64,000 nt of DNA, taken from the NCBI RefSeq assembly GCF_027942865.1, contig NC_134526.1, positions 19,883,784 to 19,947,783 of the forward strand, given 5' to 3'. Shown one piece after another: positions 26,899 to 38,953 of this stretch. The translations under genes and the position numbers were made by a program. Within the stretch, counting starts at the first letter, position 1, and every line of letters begins with the position of its first letter. This DNA comes from Odontesthes bonariensis. Its lineage: Eukaryota; Chordata; Actinopteri; Atheriniformes; Atherinopsidae. Under the pieces are notes generated by a model that saw nothing but the letters and a program-made list of their open reading frames with translations, did not search any database and was not told the DNA's origin.

Positions 26899-29800
26899 AT
26901 GTCCAGACGAAGCCGCAACAGTCGTGCGTGGCGATATGTGTGGGGTGGGATACGGCGGGATGCCGATGCCCGCGCCCTTGTTTTGGCCTCTGAAACTGAA
27001 GAGTGGGGCTATGACCGCTTAGAAGTGAGTATACATCACCCGAAGAGAGATGAAGCATCAGTGGAAATGAATGAAGGTTTTGTTCATACACTGCAGATCA
27101 TATGTCATTTTCAGACGCTCTGTTATCAGGGTCTAAAATTTACACTTGTCAAGGGTTAATGTTGGCAGTTTTTTTTTTTTTTTGCTCTTTATTATTTTGC
27201 AACTGGATCTGAGGTAAATGACCATCTGGTAAATGTTTGTGCCAAAAGAATCAACTAATGAAAGCAGAGAGAGTTTACTGTTTGTTGTTTCTTATTTTGT
27301 GACATTTATGGATCAGCTGTCTCTCTGCTTATCGTATCCCCCACCTCCCCCTACTGCCTCCAATTAGCTCAGGCCCATGCCAGCTATTTAACCAAAGTAA
27401 CTTTGCTTCTTCTCCTGCTCCGGCTTTTTCCAAATAGAAATGAGACGAGTAGACAGTTTTATCATTTTCACCATTAAAACTGTGTTGATCAAGTGTTTAT
27501 TTCATCCGCCAGTCCCACTGTTTGGTGAACCAGGAGTCGATTTTGAAAACTGAAAGCTGTTGTGATGACGAGGCTGGAAATATACACCACAGAGATCCCT
27601 CTCAAACTAAAAGCCTTTGGTTGTTACGAACACTGTGAGTGTACTAATGCCTCGGGCTTGAAGCTAAAGGTTCAGCTGTTTACATGCTTTGTTTCAGAAT
27701 TGAATAATTTCTCCACAGAAGTGGTTGAAACAAGGCCGGGATTGACATGAAGAGAGAACGTTTACTTGCCCAATGGCCAAACTTAGGAGGCTGAATTGGA
27801 ACAAAGAATGCGAAACAATCAAAAGGGTTTTGGACAATTATTATGATTTAGAAACTTACCAAACTTAGTATTAGTAACAAATACATGGCTGTGATGATTG
27901 AATCTGAAATGTTGACACTCTGAAGCCAGCAAACCCTTCATGATGACGCACACAAACATACCAGGGCCTTAAAAAGCTTAGTTTTCAGTAAGTTCAACCC
28001 CTACCTAAAACCAGCTTTAACCAATGGCTCTTTATGGAAGGTGGCCAGTGCCATCAGCTTATCTAGACAGCTTGGTCTGGCAGCTGGGTCAGAACAATCG
28101 TATCCTGATCCAGATGATCGGTCAAGGGCCCTTAACTTAAGGTAATACTTTTGCTAAAGGCCCATGCTTGATCGGACCATGCATGTTTCAGTCAGCAGGT
28201 GGCGTGAAGATTTGAGGGTTTCAGAAACTTAACTCTAAGCACCTCTGTAGTCATTCAAACCTCTTCTTGGGAAAGGATCTTCTGCGTCATCTATATCTAT
28301 TTCATCTTTGGGTGCTTATGACAACTCGGACAAACCCAGGCTCTCATCTGTGGCCAGCGCAGTGGATAGAGACGAGACGGTTCAGCAGAAACTGTTGGAA
28401 CCAACTCTGTGGGAATTTTGTCTGCTCTTTGACTTCCTGGCCCTGCCGTTGGTCTGTTTCTATTCTCGTTTTATTGCCGTTTTATTTTGCCTCGCAGTCT
28501 TTTAAGTGAAAGACGAGACAATTTCTCCTGATTGGAATGCAAACTGCATTTGAGGTCAATAACTAGAAGTCTTCAAAGATCAATAAATATGGATAAAAAT
28601 CCTTAAAAAAATGAAAATCTGGAACTGTACTACCCACAACTGAATCTGATTGGTGAGGACAGTAAGCAGCATATCACCAAGCCTTGTAAGCCTTGAGCTT
28701 TGAAAATGTAGAGATGCGTTTATCTTTCCCATGCAGTGTTCAATTTGTCCTCTAAACAGGCTGACACAAAACCTCTGCTGTGTGGTTACCTAATCAGTGC
28801 TACTGACATTTAATTGGGCTGTTTTTTGTTTAATCTTCGCTCCAAAGTACAGCGATTCAGACTCAGAGGCGGACTTTTCAGCAGTGATGGTTCCTCCAGT
28901 CCCCAGTGCAGTGCCTGTTACAGGAGAGTCCTACTGTGGCTGCGATTCCCAAGCAGAGACCAACTATAACCCTCGTCTTCGAGGTTTTCACCAGGTTAAA
29001 GATTGCCACTGTGGAGAGGATGACCAAGGTACGTGACAACTACTGCACTTCAAGGGAAACTAATATAAGAAGCAAACCAGAGGATTTTCTGTCACCAAAA
29101 CATGTTTGTGTGCTCACTGATGTTCAGCACAACACCAGTTAACAATAAAAATAATAATAATACATGTGATACTTGTGATATTTCAGAGTTTGACTGGGTT
29201 TGGGATGCCAGCAGCCGATCAACAGCAACATTACTGAGCTGCGACAATCGCAAAGTGAACTTCCACTCTGAGTACAGCTGTGGTACAGCTGCAATCCGAG
29301 GTTCCAAGGAGCTAGCTGAAGGACAGCACTTCTGGGAGATCAAGATGACGTCTCCTGTGTACGGGACAGACATGGTAAACCTCCAATCTCTGCTTCTTTC
29401 CATTCATTCACGCTCAACAAAAGCCTTATCAGTTTATTTTATTTTTTCTACTTTCTGAACAGATGGTTGGCATCGGAACATCTGACGTCAATCTAGATAA
29501 ATACAGGCACACATTCTGCAGCCTGCTTGGAAAAGATGCAGACAGCTGGGGTCTTTCTTATACTGGTAAGATCCAAACGAGGGATTGGGATTGAACAGTA
29601 ACTGCTTGAAGCATTTCGAGTTAAACATCATTCCATGAACTTTTCCAGGCCTGTTGCATCATAAAGGCGACAAGATGAACTTTTCCTCCCGATTCGGGCA
29701 AGGATCCATCATTGGAGTTCATCTCGACACATGGCACGGCACGCTCACCTTCTTCAAAAATCGAAAGTGCATAGGTTGGTACAAAGTCTGCTGTTGGTTA

Positions 29801-30809
29801 AAGTTCTTCCAAGTTACTAAGTGTCTAAGTGACTTGAGGGGGGTAATGTTAATGTTATCATTTTACTGTTCAAAGAAAATGTTTCTTAGATTACATGCAG
29901 GTTAGTAAAGTGCATATTTGGAGTACAAAAGCCATCAGCTTTCCTAAGCAGTTCCTGCTAGACATTAATACACCCTGTAATGCCACAAAGGGAGCTACAG
30001 TGGGTGTTTGAATTATCAATCACTTCCTTAATTATGGGGGGAGCTCAGGAGCAAAATGCTTTTCTTTAAAATCTATAATGTTATGACTGAAAAGAGGATA
30101 AATCCATTTAGTTAAAGAATACAATCATTTCTAATTTCTATGATATATTTTGTAACGAATGGAAATGCATGCAGTGCATATCTAAGCGTCTATTGTTTGA
30201 GGATTCTTTTCAAACCTGCATAAAGAGAAACTGTCCAATTACATTTGAGCCCTCATGTAATTAGCATTTTGCATATTAAAGAGCTGAGAAAACGTTTTTT
30301 TTTTTGTGAGGGGGTTTCTGTACTATAATGACAAAAACTCTCGTTGTCCTATTTTTTTCTCACCTTACTGTGTGAAAAAACAAGGTTTTCTAAACATTCT
30401 TGTCCTTCTTGATCTAGGTGTTGCAGCCACAGAGCTGCACAATAAGAGGTTTTATCCAATGGCCTGCTCCACTGCAGCCAAGAGCAGCATGAAGGTTATC
30501 AGGTCCTGCTCTGCGCCCACCTCCCTGCTGTACCTTTGCTGCGCCCGCCTTCGCCAGCTGGTGCCGGACTGTATAGACACCCTGGACGTGTTGCCTCTGC
30601 CACCGGGCCTGCGTCAGCTGCTCCACAACAAACTGGGTTGGGTGCTCAGTCTAAACAGTGGCACCACAGGAGAAACCCTAGATGGGCCCGAGCAGTCGTC
30701 ACATTTGTCTGGTCCCCCTTTGGCCGGACCGTCTTTCTCTGAGAGCGACTCGGAGGGTTGTACGTCTGATCCCGAGGCCTGTCAGAGGAAAAGATGCCGC
30801 TGGACGTGA
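26899..30809 (+). CDS. spsb3: SPRY domain- and SOCS box-containing protein 3
   Basis: Substrate adaptor of a cullin-RING ubiquitin ligase: the SPRY domain binds the target and the SOCS box recruits elongin B/C. Exons: 26899-27024, 28848-29028, 29187-29374, 29463-29565, 29649-29774 and 30418-30809, giving 371 residues (human about 355). It begins [17 protein letters not shown] and has an acidic, serine-rich linker ([11 protein letters not shown]) with [14 protein letters not shown]. The SPRY core follows: [86 protein letters not shown], then [20 protein letters not shown]. The SOCS box follows at [16 protein letters not shown] and [15 protein letters not shown]. The tail is acidic and ends CQRKRCRWT, close to human CQRKRCRRT. 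All phases agree. The coding start lies in the second exon. Confidence 0.97.
27025..28847 (+). other. spsb3 intron, no gene seen
   Basis: AT-rich intron of about 1.8 kb. Short open frames occur but none matches a family I recognise, and no repeat ends are clear. Confidence 0.5.
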
Positions 30810-32115
30810 CTGGACGGCTTCAATCCTACCTCCCCCTAAACACTGGCAGACATTACTGTCCCGTGGCATCCAATCTGGTGTTGCCTACCTGCCTCGAGCT
30901 GTTTTCAACATCAGTGTTATTCAGTAGAAAAGAAATGAAGCGGGATTGGTTGAGCAGAGGGACCGGTGCGTCGCTGGAAAACTCTTATTCCTGCCTGCAC
31001 ACTTTTACTGTGATGTTTTCTCACGCCATTCAGACATCTTCGTGTTAGCACGCATTCAGTGTCCAAAGCAGTTAAGTAACAAGTCATTTTAATAACTAGC
31101 AGTTTGTTGCCATTCGTGTATGATGATTCGTGACGTGCAGGAATGTTAATGTTATTGCAGGAATGTTATAAACAGTGTAACACTGACGTCAAGTAAGGCC
31201 AAATTTTGATGGTCGTCACGGTATATTTGCAAATGGGGCTTGTTGTTTTCCTCTAACCTGTACGCAAATGACATGTTGTTCTGAACCTAAATGTTATTGA
31301 TGCGTTACCAAAGCGGTCTGTTACCTTTTTTTTTTAATTAGCATCTGCTAAATTCTGTTAGGGTCGTCCAAGTTCGAATCGGTGGGTATTCTTTATCGAA
31401 GCCAATATGTACGCTGTCAAAATCCTACGTGTTACAGGCAGGTAAGGCAAACCTGAGTGCACTTTTCAGCTCTTAGTCTTCTGCAAAAACAAAAATGTTT
31501 CCTTTCGTCCGTCGTGAAATACGAATGATGTGTAAGTAACTTCTCCCATGGTGGCGTCCGTGTTCCGTAGTGTAGCTCTTTTAATTGAAATCATGAGAAA
31601 AGTGCGTCATTCTTCAGTAACTTTCCATCGCTGTTCCACCTTTTATTGTTTTTAACAAGTGATTTTCTATGCCAATAGTTTTACTGTTAAACTTTTTTGG
31701 TACTGATCTGTTTATGCAACGTTTTATTTTTTGTTTCTTTGTCGTTTTCTCAAAGCCTTTCTCCATAATTTCTTTTCCAGACGCTTCTTTGACTATTCCT
31801 GAGTAAGATTAAGTTCTACTATACTTTGCTGTGCACTCAGTAAGCAGAAAATAAGTTCTAAAATATTTATGGAAACTTCTGAAACTAACTGCAGTCTAGT
31901 GCACTCCCCTGTGCTCCGTGTTTAATACTAGTATATTCATTTTAATAGTCATTATGTCATAACATGGCTGTGGAGTTGCAAGAAAAAGTTTATAAATCTA
32001 TTGGAACTCACAGGATTTGTGAATTGAAAACTCACAAAAAGGTGGTTTGAACTTCATCAAAGTCTCATTTTACTCTCTAATCTTCTCCCTAATAAATTAA
32101 GGAATCACTAAGTGT
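30810..32115 (+). other. spsb3: spsb3 3'UTR
   Basis: Follows the spsb3 stop without further coding. An AATAAA at 32091-32096 is a plausible polyadenylation signal, giving a 3'UTR of about 1.3 kb. The extent is inferred. Confidence 0.4.
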
Positions 32116-33162
32116 CTGTATTTTCTTCATCTCCTCTAAACAGTATATCAGGTCCCGATGGATGTGTGGCTTTAACCCCAGTGTTCCAGCCTCAGAAGCA
32201 GTAATTCCACGTCCCTCATTTACGCAATACGAGTGTGTCATCACTCAACCAGGATTGGTTCCCTTAACTTGTATGCCCGCCTACTGCAAGAGCCTTTTGG
32301 ACTGGCCTCCAGACTCTGCTCCAATCATGACAGCTGATAGCCCACCTCTACTACTTTAAAAGGATCCTGAAGCGGCTGAGTTGGACCTTCCGTCCTTAGT
32401 TCCTCTGGTTTGTCTCGTCTTTTGGATGTCTTTACCCTGATGAACCAGCCTACCATCTGGACATCTTTCATGTTACTTCCATTTGCCCCTCGCATGAACG
32501 GGGACGTAACACCCAGCATCTGTGAAGTATCCCCTCAACGTCTTACTGTAGACGTTTCAGCACATATTTTTAAAGAACTACAGAATACAACAGAAATGAG
32601 TGCTCCCAATATCTCTAATGTATCACATCATTCAAGACTTAGTCTTTCAATAATTGAGGGGGAGGTAGAGTGGATCTTTTTCTTTAGTAAATCCTTTCTG
32701 CTGGATTTAAGTCGGGCTGCATGTTTCACCAGCTCGGGTATGAAAGTATAACTACCGGTTCATTGTGTTTATCTTGTGCCAAGCCTCCGTAGTTCTCCTG
32801 TCAGCCAGTATTTTGACGTGGAGAGTGAACAAAGTGTAGAGATAAAAACTTTTTTTTTTTTTTTTTAAAGAACCAAAGTTACCCAAAACCCAGGAGTGAG
32901 TATGCTGAGCTGTAGCAGCGAGAGTTCCCCACGAATAACGATGATGAAAACACTGAGGCTCTTGGTTACAACCCAACTCGGTCAGGGGAGGCAACATAAA
33001 AATGTGTCAGGTCATTTATTCATTTATTCAAGGCAGCCAACAAAGAATTCAAACAAAAGAAATCATTCTGAAAGGAAAAGCGCCATCAAATTTAAGCTAA
33101 ATTCAAGAGACGCTTTTATAGTTAGGTCCTCAAAATCAGAAGACCCTCTGTCAGTGCAAAGC
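32116..33162. other. spsb3 downstream intergenic, no gene recognised
   Basis: Holds unsupported open frames at 32162-32359 and 32410-32751 (+) and an A/T homopolymer at 32851-32868. No domain is visible. Confidence 0.4.
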
Positions 33163-33374
33163 AATGGAAGTTTTTCTGTGCCATCACAGTTTGAATACGA
33201 ATTTGTGATATCGAATTTTTACAGCATCAAAATCAGACTCTGAATTTGAAAAACCAACAGTGTAAAAAAAAAATTCAGTGGAAAAAGAACTAGACTTAAA
33301 GGGGACATATTATGCAAAACTCACTTTTTGTGGGTCTTTGTGTTCATATTTGGGCCTCTACTGTTCCTTTAAAC

Positions 33375-33668
33375 CAGGGGTAGGCAATTAGCGGCCCGGG
33401 GGCCAAATCTGGCCCACAAGATGGAATTTTTTAAATATGATTTTTCAAATATATTTTTCAAACCTCATGTTTTATCGCCTGTTTCATGAGAGACGCCAGG
33501 AGATGCAACATTCAGTCTAATAACAGTGCATAGAAGAAAAAAATGTTTTAAATTTAAAAAAATTAAATGCATTTATGTAAATCCAGAATAGAAAAACATG
33601 GCCATGGCCCGTAATACCATTGTCAGAAAAAAAATTGTCCCAGGTCCAAACTTAATTGCCGACCCCTG
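33375..33668. mobile_element. hAT-type MITE with 8-bp target duplication
   Basis: A 294-bp element with inverted ends CAGGGGTAGGCAATTA and TAATTGCCGACCCCTG, plus the subterminal GCGGCCCGGGGGCCAAATCTG typical in style of hAT-Charlie MITEs. It is flanked by a perfect 8-bp duplication, CTTTAAAC (33367-33374 and 33669-33676), the length hAT transposases make. It contains no coding and is nested in the Kolobok-like element. Confidence 0.9.
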
Positions 33669-34353
33669 CTTTAAACACTCCAAGCGCGAAAAAAACCCCA
33701 TCCATCCATTTTCTGTAGGTCAGTAGAAAGACTTTGGTGTCAAGAAAAAAATGCTGCTGTGAGCCATTTGGGTGGCTCCCTTATTGTGACGTCACAATAG
33801 GGGAATTTGCAGATACCTGTCGAGTCCCCACCCACTCCCCACCCTCTACATTAGTTGAAGATCCGCCATCTTGTATCGAGCATCGAGCATACGAGCGCAA
33901 TGGCTACGAAAGGAAAATCACACATGAAGTGTTGTGTTGTTGGCTGCACCTGTGGTGCGTTTCTGGAGACCCAGGTGTCCAGCAGCAGCTCCAGTCTCTG
34001 CCGGTGATATCTCCCGGTGGTTTTCACAGCCACGAACAGGTCAGCCTGTGTGAGCTGTGTGCGCTCACCGCTCTCCTCTCCTGGGCCAGCCGCCTGAAAT
34101 AAGTTGGGAAAACATCCGCGCCCCCTGCAGCCGGCAGCTCCTTCTGGTGTCTGCCAGTGAGCACGAGAATCCCGGCCACCAGCAGACAGGTGACCGCGGC
34201 AACAAATACACTCTCAGAAAATAAAGTACAGAATTGTACCTTTAGGGGTACGATGGCTTGTCACTGGGGCAGCACCCTCTGAAGGTATAGTTTTGTACCC
34301 TCATACTGAAGTAGCCTAACACAGACTGTCTATTGTACCCCAGCATGTAGAAA

Positions 34354-34985
34354 AAAAGGTACATATATGTACCTTTTACCACTTGAGTACATATGTGTAC
34401 CTTTTGGACCCTCAAAAAAGGTACATATATGTACCTTTTACCACTTGAGTACATATATGTACCTTTTGGACCCTCAAAAAAGGTACCTTTGTGAAAGAAT
34501 TTATGTACTTATGTTACGGGTAATCATATATTCGAGTGATGTGTGTTGCGCCATACACTGAACTTTTATTGAACTTTGCCTCTGCTTAGCAACAGCATGA
34601 TATTAATGGTATAATCTGCCCTGCAACCGTCTGTTCTTTATCTGTAAGTTTCCTCCAGCGTGGGATGCGCAAGCCTTATTGTGAAAACGTCCTGTTGATC
34701 CGAGTCAAGCTACGTCATGCACCTCATGAGACTACGCCGCGCGTGCCAGACAGGAAACAACTCCTCTCTGTGTAACTTCTTTGTACCACTGCATAAAAGC
34801 TTGTGTGCCGCACTTTAACGGCAGAGATCTCTCTGCATGCTCTGAATGAACATGTATTTTGAATAAATCAACTACCAAGGCACATAATGGACTTAGTTAA
34901 TTTATTTGACTTAAGAAAGAAAGATTTTTTCCTCCACACCTTTTACCACTTGAGTACATATATGTACCTTTTGGACCCTCAAAAC
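34354..34985. repeat. 62-bp tandem repeat built on a 24-bp palindrome
   Basis: The unit contains a perfect 24-bp palindrome centred on GTACATATATGTAC, present at 34354-34377 and again 62 bp later at 34416-34439. A partial third unit starts near 34475. After the interruption at about 34505-34895, the phrase ACCACTTGAGTACATATATG returns at 34941 and runs to CTTTTGGACCCTCAAAA near 34985. The flanking 34205-34350 looks like the end of the same element. The family is not named with confidence. Confidence 0.7.
34505..34895 (+). mobile_element. LTR-like insertion (possible solo LTR)
   Basis: This stretch interrupts the 62-bp repeat array. It contains a TATA-like GCATAAAAGC near 34792 and AATAAA near 34862, with a TG-start and CA-end, the arrangement of an LTR promoter and polyadenylation region. 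No internal genes flank it, so it would be a solo LTR fossil. The exact ends and a target duplication could not be fixed. Confidence 0.35.
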
Positions 34986-35238
34986 AAAAGGGTAAACAGT
35001 ACACGCAGCCGGAGGCTTCTCATGAGCGGGGCGGGGCGTGGCCAGCAACAGCTTATTTGCATAAACGTGACAGAGCCCTTTAAACGGTTCAATTTGGGAG
35101 AGACTGAAACTGGCAAGAATAGAGCTGGTGAAATCTCTTTATGTGAGATTGATTTTGTGCAAAGAACTTCATGAACATGTTTTATATAGCCCATAGACCA
35201 ATTCTAACTTGTTTAAAGAGGTAAAATATGTCTCCTTT

Positions 35239-35480
35239 AACATCCGGGTAAACAGGGAGAAGCAATCGATCCCTGTCTCAATTCATCCAACGGCAGCCAA
35301 TCAAGTTACGCTCCATTGGACAGATCAGCCATGTACACCAATGCGTGTGATGGTGCTTCAGTGAGTGAGTTTACTTTATTTGAGTAAAAAATTTTGTAAT
35401 GGATATTACTCAATATCTATTGAGCTGATCTGATGAATTGAGACAGGGATCGATTGCTTCTCCCTGTTTACCCGGATGTT
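35239..35480. mobile_element. Short MITE with perfect 49-bp inverted ends
   Basis: A 242-bp foldback. Bases 35239-35287 and 35432-35480 are perfect inverted copies of 49 bp, beginning AACATCCGGGTAAACAGGGA. The spacer of about 144 bp has no coding. Perfect arms suggest a recent or conserved-by-pairing element. It abuts the TTAA at the right end of the Kolobok-like element. No family is assigned. Confidence 0.75.
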
Positions 35481-35594
35481 TTTTTTTTCACTGAATTTTT
35501 TGAAGTTGAATTTTTTTCCACTGAATTTTTTTCTTACACTGTTGGTTTTTAAAATTCAGAGTCTGATTTTGATGCTGCACAGAAAAACTTCCAT

Positions 35595-37860
35595 ACAAAG
35601 CTTCCCTGAGTGAATGAGTCCTCCTCAGGGCTTTTTGAAGCAACAGGTGTTTGATCAGCCGTCTTGATTGGTCCAGTGTCCCCAATCCGGTCCAATGGAT
35701 TTCCCACAGGAGGCCAAAGGCTCCAAGCAGCCAATCCTCAGTGTGTGTTGCCACACTGAAATCTGCATAGATGCAGGCTGTACCACTTCTTCCAAGGCCA
35801 AGGGCCGTAACACACTCTTTCACTACAAGTTTGAGCTGGTACTGCAAGACTATACACACACACACAAAAAAAATGACCAGGTAATGAATATGTAGTGAAT
35901 TAAATGGCTTCAGGAACAAATCAGGATTTCTTAATTTACTTTCCAAGAGCACAGCGCAAAATGTTTGTAGCGTTGAAGCATCGGGTAATAATTGTATTCA
36001 TGAATATAAGTTAATGAAACACACAGAACACGTTTCATACTTTGCTTGTAAATTAGATATTTGAGTTGGATGACGATGAAGCCAATGTTGTGTCTATCTT
36101 TGTCTCTTTTAGCGTTCACACCTCGTGACACAGGAGTCGCAGCATTCCTTTAGACTTGTTAATGAGTACAGCAGTTATGAGGAATTTGTCTTGTTCCTTC
36201 ACAGTGAGCTTGGGGTGGAGCCAACTCCACCCTTTGACTGTTGGAGCCCTAAAGAAAAATGAGCACTGACACATTCTGATACTCACTAAAGCAAAATAAC
36301 TTTCAGTCACACATTAAACATCATCCGACACTGTGATATTTTTCTCTGCAGTATTACCGGACTCACAACTCTTGATGATGTGATTGAATGTGTTGAAGGT
36401 GTATTATAACATTCAGTCAAATGAAGCGAGAACATTTATATAAATCCAGTGCAGAAAGTGACGCTGCCTAAATGAAGCGCTGAATGGCAGGAAGCAGAGG
36501 GGACTGTTGTCCTTAAAGCCCAACACTTTACAGCATTTATTTGTCGAATGTTCTTTTTTTATTTACTGTTTTACAATCGTAAACATCCTGCATTTTTGTG
36601 TTATGCTGTAAACTGTTTTTTTTTTAATATTGTGCCAGAGTCTACAACATGTGGAAGTGATTTAACAAGAGAAGCAGACACAGGGGGCCCTTCGACCCCT
36701 GCTGCCAACAGCTGGCATACAGATGTGTGGAGACAAAACACAAACACTCTGTGGAGTTGATTTTCCTCACAGATTATTATATAGTTATATAAATATCTGC
36801 TGAAAGTTTGGGTGATAATGGTTATCAGCAGGAACCCGAATGGTCCTTTGGCTTCATTCTGAGCTGCTTGGGTCCTGGTGCTGAGTGTGGTCGCTCTCTC
36901 CAGCTGGGCTCTCACAGCTTTGGGGTTCCGGCAGTAGTCGTGATTTTTAGCTGGATTGCTTTTTTTGAGCTCACAGCAGACATGAGTGCTTCATACACAA
37001 ACCTCCTAATGCATTATTGATCCATCAGCTGTTGTGTAACATCCCAAACAAACAAGATCAATGTTTCTGTTATGAAATAAGTCATCAATCTTTGTCTCAT
37101 GACACAAGAAATATATTACAGTAACTAACTGCTAACAGGCCCTGGGCTGTTGGCTTCAGTTCTGACTTTAGATGAGCTAATGTACCAACATGTGGAATAA
37201 ATTACAGCAAATAAAAAATCTTGATTTGGAGAGACTCTTTTAAAAACAACTCGTTTACTTACAAGGTCGAGACTTTTGCATTCACTGCTAACACAAGGTC
37301 ACCTCTTTTTCTCCAGTGTTTTCTTATAACATCCCTGCTTCAGATGTGACCCGACTGTCACTTCTATAATGAGGCCACTCTCATATCAGAACCAGCGTTA
37401 CGTAAGAGCTGACGCTCACACGGCCACACGCCCATAGAGCCTGTTTGGGAAACAGTTCATCAGTCGAGCCCCTTCAACAGCATACTGAGTATCTGGCTGG
37501 AGATGGAAACACTGCCACCTTCTCGTGTGTGAAACAGACGTCTCAGTGAAGGAGGAGGGGAGAGACAGAGAGGCACACAAAGACTCTGAGAAGCAACAGT
37601 CGCTCCCAGGCAGGGAGTCTGACACAACACTCCAACTACACAGCAGAAAACTACTGTGTGAGTCACTGACAAAAACCACCAAAGAAGACAACAGCAAACC
37701 TGAGGACTTCCATAAGAAAAGAGAAGAGATGAGGAAGCTCACAGTGAAGCCAGATTAAGAGCAGCTTGAGGAGAACTGAAGGATTTGTTTTCATGCATCT
37801 TCAAAACTTTAGCTTAAATCAAAGTGTGGCCGTCATCAGTTTGTATGGAATTATGCTTCC
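35595..37860. other. Intergenic region before the SMIM5-like gene
   Basis: No gene recognised. Open frames at 36548-36760, 37525-37758 (+) and on the minus strand have no visible domain. GA-rich sequence at 37545-37760 could belong to an upstream exon or promoter of the SMIM5-like gene, which is not shown by the sequence. Confidence 0.35.
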
Positions 37861-37899
37861 AACCCTAATCTCAGTCTGACTGCGAGTCTCTGAGCTCCC

Positions 37900-38057
37900 C
37901 TCCTCTGGATGAGGCTCTGCAACAACGAACAAACAAGCTGCAAAAGAAGAAGCTCAGTCTGGGAACAAATCACATCTCCTCCTCATCTGTTGGTTTTGTC
38001 ATTTCTGACACTTAGTCTGAGCTCGGCTGAGTGGGAAAACAGCAAAAACTCTCACAG
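37900..38057 (+). other. Candidate 5'UTR exon of the SMIM5-like gene
   Basis: Ends in a consensus donor (CTCACAG|GTGAGCG at 38057/38058). The next acceptor, CTGCCTCATCAG|G at 38952/38953, lies one base before the ATG of the micropeptide exon, so an upstream noncoding exon is required and this is the nearest good candidate. Its start is arbitrary. Inference from splice signals only. Confidence 0.35.
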
Positions 38058-38953
38058 GTGAGCGATTTCAGTGTCTGTGGAAGCGCAGCATGAGAGGGTT
38101 TATAGCTGCTGTGGCCAGAGCAGAATGTGAAGAATGCACGTACAATTATGGATATGTTACATTACACATTGGGAAGTTACATGAAGCTGCTTTAAAATAA
38201 GGACAGAGTAAGTTACATAAAGGTCATAAACGGTTTGCCATTAATTTCATCAAAGCACACTGTGTTCAGTAAAACTGAACAAGATGTTTGGCAACACGTG
38301 GCCTCACATCACCTCCTTATACGTCGTTATTCAGACTTGCTCGTCCACATTTTCCAGGCTTCGCTCTAAGCTTACTTAGCTGGTCGCTCAAACTAAATAC
38401 ATTTAAACTGCACATGATATCAGTGGTGTTTGTATTATTCTGTAATATTTTGTATCACAAAAAAAAACATCTCTCAAAAGGCCACAGGCTGTCCCAACCG
38501 TTTCAGCACACAGAGTGTGGGCACAGCAGCACAGTCAACAATAAATCACATATAACTGGATACTCCAGCACCACCCATTAAACACAGCACTCTGTTCATA
38601 CTGAACACAAAGGGACAGATGTAAATGTGTCTTACAGAAATCTGACATGGGCTTAGTTATGTTGAGCCTGTCAAATCCCCTCTGTATCATTTCACTGGTG
38701 AACAGATTTCCTCTTAAAGAAAAAAACCTGCTTCACACGTGTTTGTTCACAGGCAGTAAACTCCTCCCTCTCCTTCTTCTCGCTGTAATCCTCCCACAGG
38801 TTGAAAAGCAGACAAACTGCACCTTAAATCTGTTTAAAACAACACCATCTTATCCACTCAGTGTTGGAGAACAAGTAGTAATAGTTTTATCCTGAGACTA
38901 TCCTGACACTGTTTGAGCCAAATTCAAGCTCGGCCTTTTCCTGCCTCATCAGG

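Larger units (their letters stand above)
33300..35236. mobile_element. Kolobok-like DNA transposon derivative
   Basis: The terminal inverted repeats start AGGGGACATATTATG at the left and, read inward from the right, AGGAGACATATTTTA. Each end is flanked by TTAA (33296-33299 and 35237-35240), the target duplication used by Kolobok and a few other superfamilies. Inside, 33900 begins a short frame [16 protein letters not shown] that resembles the start of a THAP zinc domain, which Kolobok transposases carry. No transposase catalytic part remains, so it is a non-autonomous or gutted copy. It is itself interrupted by an hAT MITE, a palindromic tandem repeat and an LTR-like piece. Superfamily assignment is inference. 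Confidence 0.6.
33163..35594. mobile_element. Outer foldback element hosting nested insertions
   Basis: The left arm (33163-33281) and right arm (35518-35594) are inverted copies. Both contain ATGGAAGTTTTTCTGTG, AGCATCAAAATCAGACTCTG and CCAACAGTGTAA in mirrored order, with a roughly 40-bp extra block in the left arm. Everything between them is accounted for by later insertions. The superfamily is not identified, and the true outer ends may lie further out. Confidence 0.55.

Noticed and set aside
32410-32751. 113-residue plus-strand frame downstream of spsb3
   Set aside because: No recognisable domain, no clear start context, and it lies in sequence with repeat-like character.
37525-37758. 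77-residue hydrophilic frame (MCETDVSVKEEGRD...)
   Set aside because: It is biased GA-rich sequence with no family match and no splice evidence as coding; more likely untranslated or intergenic.
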